The position numbers and the translations under genes are program-made. 11,305 nucleotides of DNA from an uncultured Prevotella sp. (GTDB taxonomy: Bacteria > Bacteroidota > Bacteroidia > Bacteroidales > Bacteroidaceae). The stretch is from NCBI GenBank assembly GCA_938018155.1, contig CALIIG010000183.1, positions 1-11,305 of the forward strand. Direction: 5' to 3'. This document shows, in pieces, positions 8,401-11,305 of the stretch; the first letter of the stretch is position 1, and every line of letters starts with the position of its first letter. Under the pieces are notes generated by a model. It did no database searches. It saw only the letters and a list, made by a program, of their open reading frames with translations, and was not told the DNA's origin.

Positions 8401-9288
8401 ATGGACAAGCACTTGCAAATATCAAACTTTGCCGATCTCGACCATCCTGCGGTGTATGCCGACAATAATTATTTCGCACTTTCACCCTTATCGCTCTATC
8501 CCGGGCTTTGTAAGGGAATGACGGTAAACTGTCTTGTGTTTATATTTTGTACAGAAGGGCAGCTCCGTTTAACTTTAAACGGTAATAAAATAAGCGTCAA
8601 TGCTGGTGGCTGCGTGATGTGTCCGCCAAACGCTATGATAGCCAACATCAGACAAAACGAACAGAGCAGTGCCACCGTTGTGGGCTATTCGATGGAGATT
8701 CTTGCCCGTATGCTCACAGGAGGAGACCGCGTCTGGCGCGTCATGACCATGCTCACGCAGAAACCTGTTATCAGTAACGACGAACGATATGTTTATAACC
8801 ATATCGCCACATTTCTTAATATGTTACGCCATCGCACCACAGGAAATGATATTTATCAGGACGAAATAGTTTACCACCTGTTTGCAACGCTGTTCTTCGA
8901 CGTCATTAACGACTTCCATATACCGTCAAACCGGCTGCAAAAAACAACCGAATCACAGATACCTCACTTCAGAACCGCCTGTTTGTACAAACAGTTTCTG
9001 GCCCTTTTAAGTCAGGATAACGGCAGCCATCGAACCATAGGCTACTTTGCCGACAGGCTGTTTATATCGCCCAAATACCTGTCAATGATAACCCGTTATT
9101 ATTGTGGGCAACCCGCTTTAAGGCTTATTACCAACCACGCTGTGGAATGTTTGAAGATAGATTTGCGCTATTCGGACAAGCCTATGAAGGAAATAGCCCT
9201 CGACTTCAGGTTCGAGAGCTATTCCGCTTTTTGTAAATTTATTAAGAAACACCTGGGTAAAACCTCACAGGAATACCGCAAAGGGTAG
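8401..9288 (+). CDS. AraC-family transcriptional regulator
   Basis: 295-residue cytoplasmic DNA-binding regulator. The N-terminal half (about 20-110) has the alternating strand pattern of a cupin-like sensing domain (CLVFIFCTEGQLRLTLNG at 44-61, then GGCVMCPPNAM). The C-terminal AraC domain carries two helix-turn-helix units. The first is at about 211-234 (RTIGYFADRLFISPKYLSMITRYY in outline). The second is at about 261-285 (MKEIALDFRFESYSAFCKFIKKHLG in outline), followed by the TSQEYRK end of the family. This layout is common among Bacteroidota regulators of unknown ligand. A TAnnTTTG box lies 16 bases before the start. The gene converges on trpB with only 8 bases between the stops. Its target and signal cannot be read from the sequence; control of a neighbouring gene is possible but not shown. 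Confidence 0.9.
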   Translation: MDKHLQISNFADLDHPAVYADNNYFALSPLSLYPGLCKGMTVNCLVFIFCTEGQLRLTLNGNKISVNAGGCVMCPPNAMIANIRQNEQSSATVVGYSMEILARMLTGGDRVWRVMTMLTQKPVISNDERYVYNHIATFLNMLRHRTTGNDIYQDEIVYHLFATLFFDVINDFHIPSNRLQKTTESQIPHFRTACLYKQFLALLSQDNGSHRTIGYFADRLFISPKYLSMITRYYCGQPALRLITNHAVECLKIDLRYSDKPMKEIALDFRFESYSAFCKFIKKHLGKTSQEYRKG

Positions 9289-9296
9289 CCTGTTTG

Positions 9297-10664
9297 TTAT
9301 ACCGTTGGTACGCCTTTCAAATTATTGGCAATGTCGGCATCGCTTAAGGTAAAATTGGATAAGTCGCCATTCAGGTAACTAATATATGATGGCATATCAA
9401 TTAAACCGTGGCCACTGAGGTTAAATAACAGCACAGGGGCTTTGCCTTCGGCGTCGGCACGCCTGGCCTCGCGGATGGCAGCGGCGATAGCGTGGCAGCT
9501 TTCGGGCGCAGGAATAATGCCTTCTGTGCGTGCGAAAAGTAAACCGGCGTTGAAACTTTCAAGCTGCGGGATGTCTATTCCGTGCATAAATCCGTCCTTA
9601 ATTAGCTGGCTTATTATCACCCCTGCGCCGTGATAACGCAAGCCTCCGGCGTGTATGTTGGCCGGCTTAAAGTTGTGACCCAGCGTATACATGGGCATCA
9701 GCGGCGTGTAACCGGCCTCATCTCCGAAGTCGTATTCGAACTTACCGCGTGTCAGTTTCGGGCAACTCTCCGGCTCGGCAGCAATAAATTCGGTATTCTT
9801 ATGGCTGCCATCGAACATGTGCCGCATAAAGGGGAAGGCTATTCCACTAAAGTTACTGCCACCCCCAAAGCAGGCAATCACCTTGTCCGGGTACTCACCC
9901 GCCATCTCCATCTGCTTTTCTGCCTCAAGACCAATGACGGTCTGGTGCAGCGATACATGGCTTAACACCGAGCCTAATGTATATTTACATCCGGGCGTTG
10001 TGGTGGCAAGTTCGATGGCTTCAGATATAGCCGTACCGAGAGAACCCGAATAATTGGGATCGCGTGTGATAATATCCTTGCCCGCACGCGTCGACATTGA
10101 CGGACTTCCCTCAACTGTTGCACCAAACGTTCGCATAATATACGAGCGGTATGGCTTTTGCTGCATGGTTATTTTAACCTGATAAACAGCGGCCTCAAGA
10201 CCGTAAAGTTTTGCCGCATAGCTCAATGCGGCTCCCCATTGGCCTGCTCCTGTTTCGGTTGTTACATTGGTATCGCCTTCCTTTTTGCAGTAATAGCACT
10301 GCGGAATAGCCGAGTTTATTTTATGCGAACCCAAAGGATTGGTACTCTCGTTCTTAAAATAGATGTGAGCTTTTGTGCCCAAAGCCTCTTCGAGCGCGTA
10401 GGCACGAACCAGCGGTGTGCTGCGATAGTAGCTGTATTTATCCTGTACATCCTCCGGAATATCAATCCAGGCGTGTTCCCTGTCAAGTTCCTGAACCGAG
10501 CATTCGCGGCTGAAAATACGAGCCAAATCGTCAACACCCATCGGCTTCTTCGTCTTAGGGTTCAGCAAATCCATAGGTTTTACAGGCATTTCGGCCTGAA
10601 TATTATACCACTGTGTGGGCAGATCCTGCTCACGAAGAATAAATTTCTTCTGTTTCTTCATCAT
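9297..10664 (-). CDS. trpB: Tryptophan synthase beta subunit, TrpB2 type
   Basis: 455-residue cytoplasmic PLP enzyme that condenses indole with L-serine to make tryptophan. The PLP lysine is K115 in LGSHKINSA. ETGAGQWG (137-144) has tryptophan where classic TrpB1 has histidine, marking the TrpB2 subfamily. The phosphate-binding loop GGGSN is at 267-271, and SGHG (417-420) lies near the C terminus. The length of about 455, against about 400 for TrpB1, and the extended N terminus also fit TrpB2. TrpB2 proteins often act without a TrpA partner and may recycle free indole. No trpA or other trp gene is nearby, which agrees with a stand-alone role. Two adjacent ATGs (10664 and 10661) could each be the start; the first is chosen. 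A Bacteroidota -7 box lies upstream and a hairpin separates the gene from the rhodanese gene, so it is probably transcribed alone. Confidence 0.95.
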   Translation of the reverse strand: MMKKQKKFILREQDLPTQWYNIQAEMPVKPMDLLNPKTKKPMGVDDLARIFSRECSVQELDREHAWIDIPEDVQDKYSYYRSTPLVRAYALEEALGTKAHIYFKNESTNPLGSHKINSAIPQCYYCKKEGDTNVTTETGAGQWGAALSYAAKLYGLEAAVYQVKITMQQKPYRSYIMRTFGATVEGSPSMSTRAGKDIITRDPNYSGSLGTAISEAIELATTTPGCKYTLGSVLSHVSLHQTVIGLEAEKQMEMAGEYPDKVIACFGGGSNFSGIAFPFMRHMFDGSHKNTEFIAAEPESCPKLTRGKFEYDFGDEAGYTPLMPMYTLGHNFKPANIHAGGLRYHGAGVIISQLIKDGFMHGIDIPQLESFNAGLLFARTEGIIPAPESCHAIAAAIREARRADAEGKAPVLLFNLSGHGLIDMPSYISYLNGDLSNFTLSDADIANNLKGVPTV

Positions 10665-10697
10665 GTGTTTTATTTACAAAATCGTACCAATAAGGTG

Positions 10698-10705
10698 CAA
10701 AGATA
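10698..10705 (-). promoter_or_regulatory. Bacteroidota -7 box for trpB
   Basis: On the minus strand this reads TATCTTTG, an exact TAnnTTTG match and the same octamer as in front of the AraC-family gene. Transcription would start near 10691 and give a leader of about 27 bases before the ATG at 10664. The nearest TTTG that could act as a -33 element (minus strand, 10720-10723) is only 14 bases away, so the upstream half is weak. Confidence 0.62.
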
Positions 10706-10715
10706 AGCAAAATAG

Positions 10716-10748
10716 CCCACAAACGGGAGGCTGATGCAGCCTGCCCGT
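10716..10748 (-). terminator. Possible terminator after the rhodanese gene
   Basis: A10723-T10732 (ACGGGAGGCT) pairs with A10738-T10748 (AGCCTGCCCGT), with a single bulged G at 10743 and a five-base loop. That is a strong G+C-rich stem of 10 base pairs. On the minus strand it lies about 20 bases beyond the rhodanese stop and is followed by TTTGTGGGC and then TTTT, a moderate rather than perfect U tract. It sits just upstream of the trpB -7 box, so it would insulate trpB from the gene before it. Confidence 0.5.
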
Positions 10749-10769
10749 GCAAAAAAACCGTAAATAAAC

Positions 10770-11156
10770 TTACCGTACAACAGCCTTGCCGGCAGCGTTC
10801 CAGGCCATAATTCCGCCTTCAAGGTTAACTACTTTATAGCCTGCACCCGCCAGCTTTCGGGCGGCAGTCATCGACCGTTTTCCGCTACGGCAGTACACAT
10901 AAACCTCTTTTTTCTTATCAAGCATTTTGGCAGCCTTCTGCATAAACTGCCTGTCGAATATGTCAATATTCAGTGCACCTGCAATATAGCCGTCAGCAAA
11001 TTCACCGGCCGTGCGCACATCAACAAGCTGAACATGCTTTTCTTTTGTCTGCTTTTCAAAATCATTGACATTTACCGATTGTATACTGTCGTTCCCGGCA
11101 CACGACGTTGTAACCAGCCCCAGCATGCCCATTAATATTGTAAACAACTTTTTCAT
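10770..11156 (-). CDS. Rhodanese-domain lipoprotein
   Basis: 128-residue single-domain rhodanese with a lipoprotein signal: MKKLFTILMGMLGLVTTSC, with C19 as the lipidation site, so the protein should be anchored in a membrane facing the periplasm. Residues 28-125 form the rhodanese fold: VQLVDVRTAGEFADGYIAGALNID (42-65), the active-site loop CRSGKRS with catalytic cysteine C89, and NLEGGIMAWNAAG (111-123). The family moves sulfane sulfur to thiophilic acceptors, but the partner of exported single-domain forms is usually unknown. The start gives a complete signal peptide and is preceded by a leader of about 50 bases with a TAnnTTTG box. It is transcribed in the same direction as trpB, but a likely terminator lies between them. 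A role in periplasmic sulfur or redox handling is inference only. Confidence 0.93.
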   Translation of the reverse strand: MKKLFTILMGMLGLVTTSCAGNDSIQSVNVNDFEKQTKEKHVQLVDVRTAGEFADGYIAGALNIDIFDRQFMQKAAKMLDKKKEVYVYCRSGKRSMTAARKLAGAGYKVVNLEGGIMAWNAAGKAVVR

Positions 11157-11197
11157 CTGCTGTTTTTCATTATCTGTTAATCAAACTATTATCCGCC

Positions 11198-11210
11198 TTA
11201 TCCGGGATAA
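11198..11210. promoter_or_regulatory. Palindrome at the start of the rhodanese transcript
   Basis: TTATCC-G-GGATAA is a perfect 6-base inverted repeat around one central base. A further half-site, TTATCCG, lies at 11189-11195, a 9-base step from the TTATCCG at 11198. The palindrome falls about where transcription should begin, given the -7 box at 11216-11223, which is a natural place for an operator. No regulator can be named from the sequence. Confidence 0.35.
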
Positions 11211-11215
11211 CCCTG

Positions 11216-11223
11216 CAAAGGTA
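11216..11223 (-). promoter_or_regulatory. Bacteroidota -7 box for the rhodanese gene
   Basis: On the minus strand this reads TACCTTTG, matching TAnnTTTG. It would start transcription near 11209 and leave a leader of about 53 bases before the ATG at 11156. No good TTTG -33 element is seen at the usual distance. Beyond it, 11224-11305 is A+T-rich and contains no gene I can support. Confidence 0.58.
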
Positions 11224-11305
11224 ACGATAAGCTTACGTAAAACCTCGCTCAAACAACAATAATTATCGTGGCTTTTCAATATTATGCCTATTAATTGCTT
11301 ATGTT

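Noticed and set aside
10158..10706. 182-codon open frame on the plus strand opposite the trpB start
   Set aside because: It lies opposite the conserved N-terminal half of trpB and has no recognisable domain.
11224..11269. ACGATAA...TTATCGT inverted repeat upstream of the rhodanese promoter
   Set aside because: Seven-base arms 32 bases apart in A+T-rich DNA can arise by chance, and nothing else supports a site.

Overview
The window reads as two unequal parts that meet inside one gene. From about base 1703 to the right end the genes are those of a Bacteroidota bacterium, most likely Prevotella or a close relative in the Bacteroidales. The evidence is the Bacteroidota-type leucyl-tRNA synthetase, a PorZ-like component of the type IX secretion system with its own sorting domain, a TrpB2-type tryptophan synthase, a lipoprotein rhodanese, TAnnTTTG promoter boxes, and the lack of Shine-Dalgarno sequences. 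The left end (1 to about 1700) looks different. It is visibly richer in G+C at third codon positions. It encodes an exported GH18 hydrolase of the YaaH/SleL kind found in Firmicutes, and it has sigma70-like promoters (extended -10 at 18-26; TTGACT-17-TATAAT at 1607-1635) plus a full AGGAGG ribosome binding site. This suggests a Firmicutes source, perhaps Negativicutes such as Dialister or Megasphaera.

Layout: GH18 hydrolase (83-1606, +); promoter and RBS (1607-1685); leuS (1686-4547, +); a YitT-family membrane protein (4544-5533, +); rdgB (5530-6129, +); an 88-base gap with a 15-base direct repeat; porZ-like gene (6218-8224, +); a 176-base gap ending in a Bacteroidota -7 box; an AraC-family regulator (8401-9288, +); then two genes on the minus strand, trpB2 (9297-10664) and a rhodanese lipoprotein (10770-11156), each with a TAnnTTTG box and with a hairpin between them. 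There are no tRNA or rRNA genes, CRISPR arrays, insertion sequences or transposases.

leuS, the YitT gene and rdgB are joined by two ATGA overlaps and form one translationally coupled unit combining tRNA charging, a membrane protein of unknown role and nucleotide-pool cleaning. The porZ-like gene belongs to surface protein export. The regulator and trpB2 converge with 8 bases between them.

The most notable point is the leuS start. The promoter, RBS and first ten or so codons look Firmicutes-derived, while the rest of the protein is Bacteroidota. This is either an assembly chimera joined at a short conserved stretch of leuS (I think more likely) or a real inter-phylum 5' replacement. I found no convincing new defence, mobile or biosynthetic system. 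The rest is ordinary Bacteroidota core genome with a few candidate regulatory sites.
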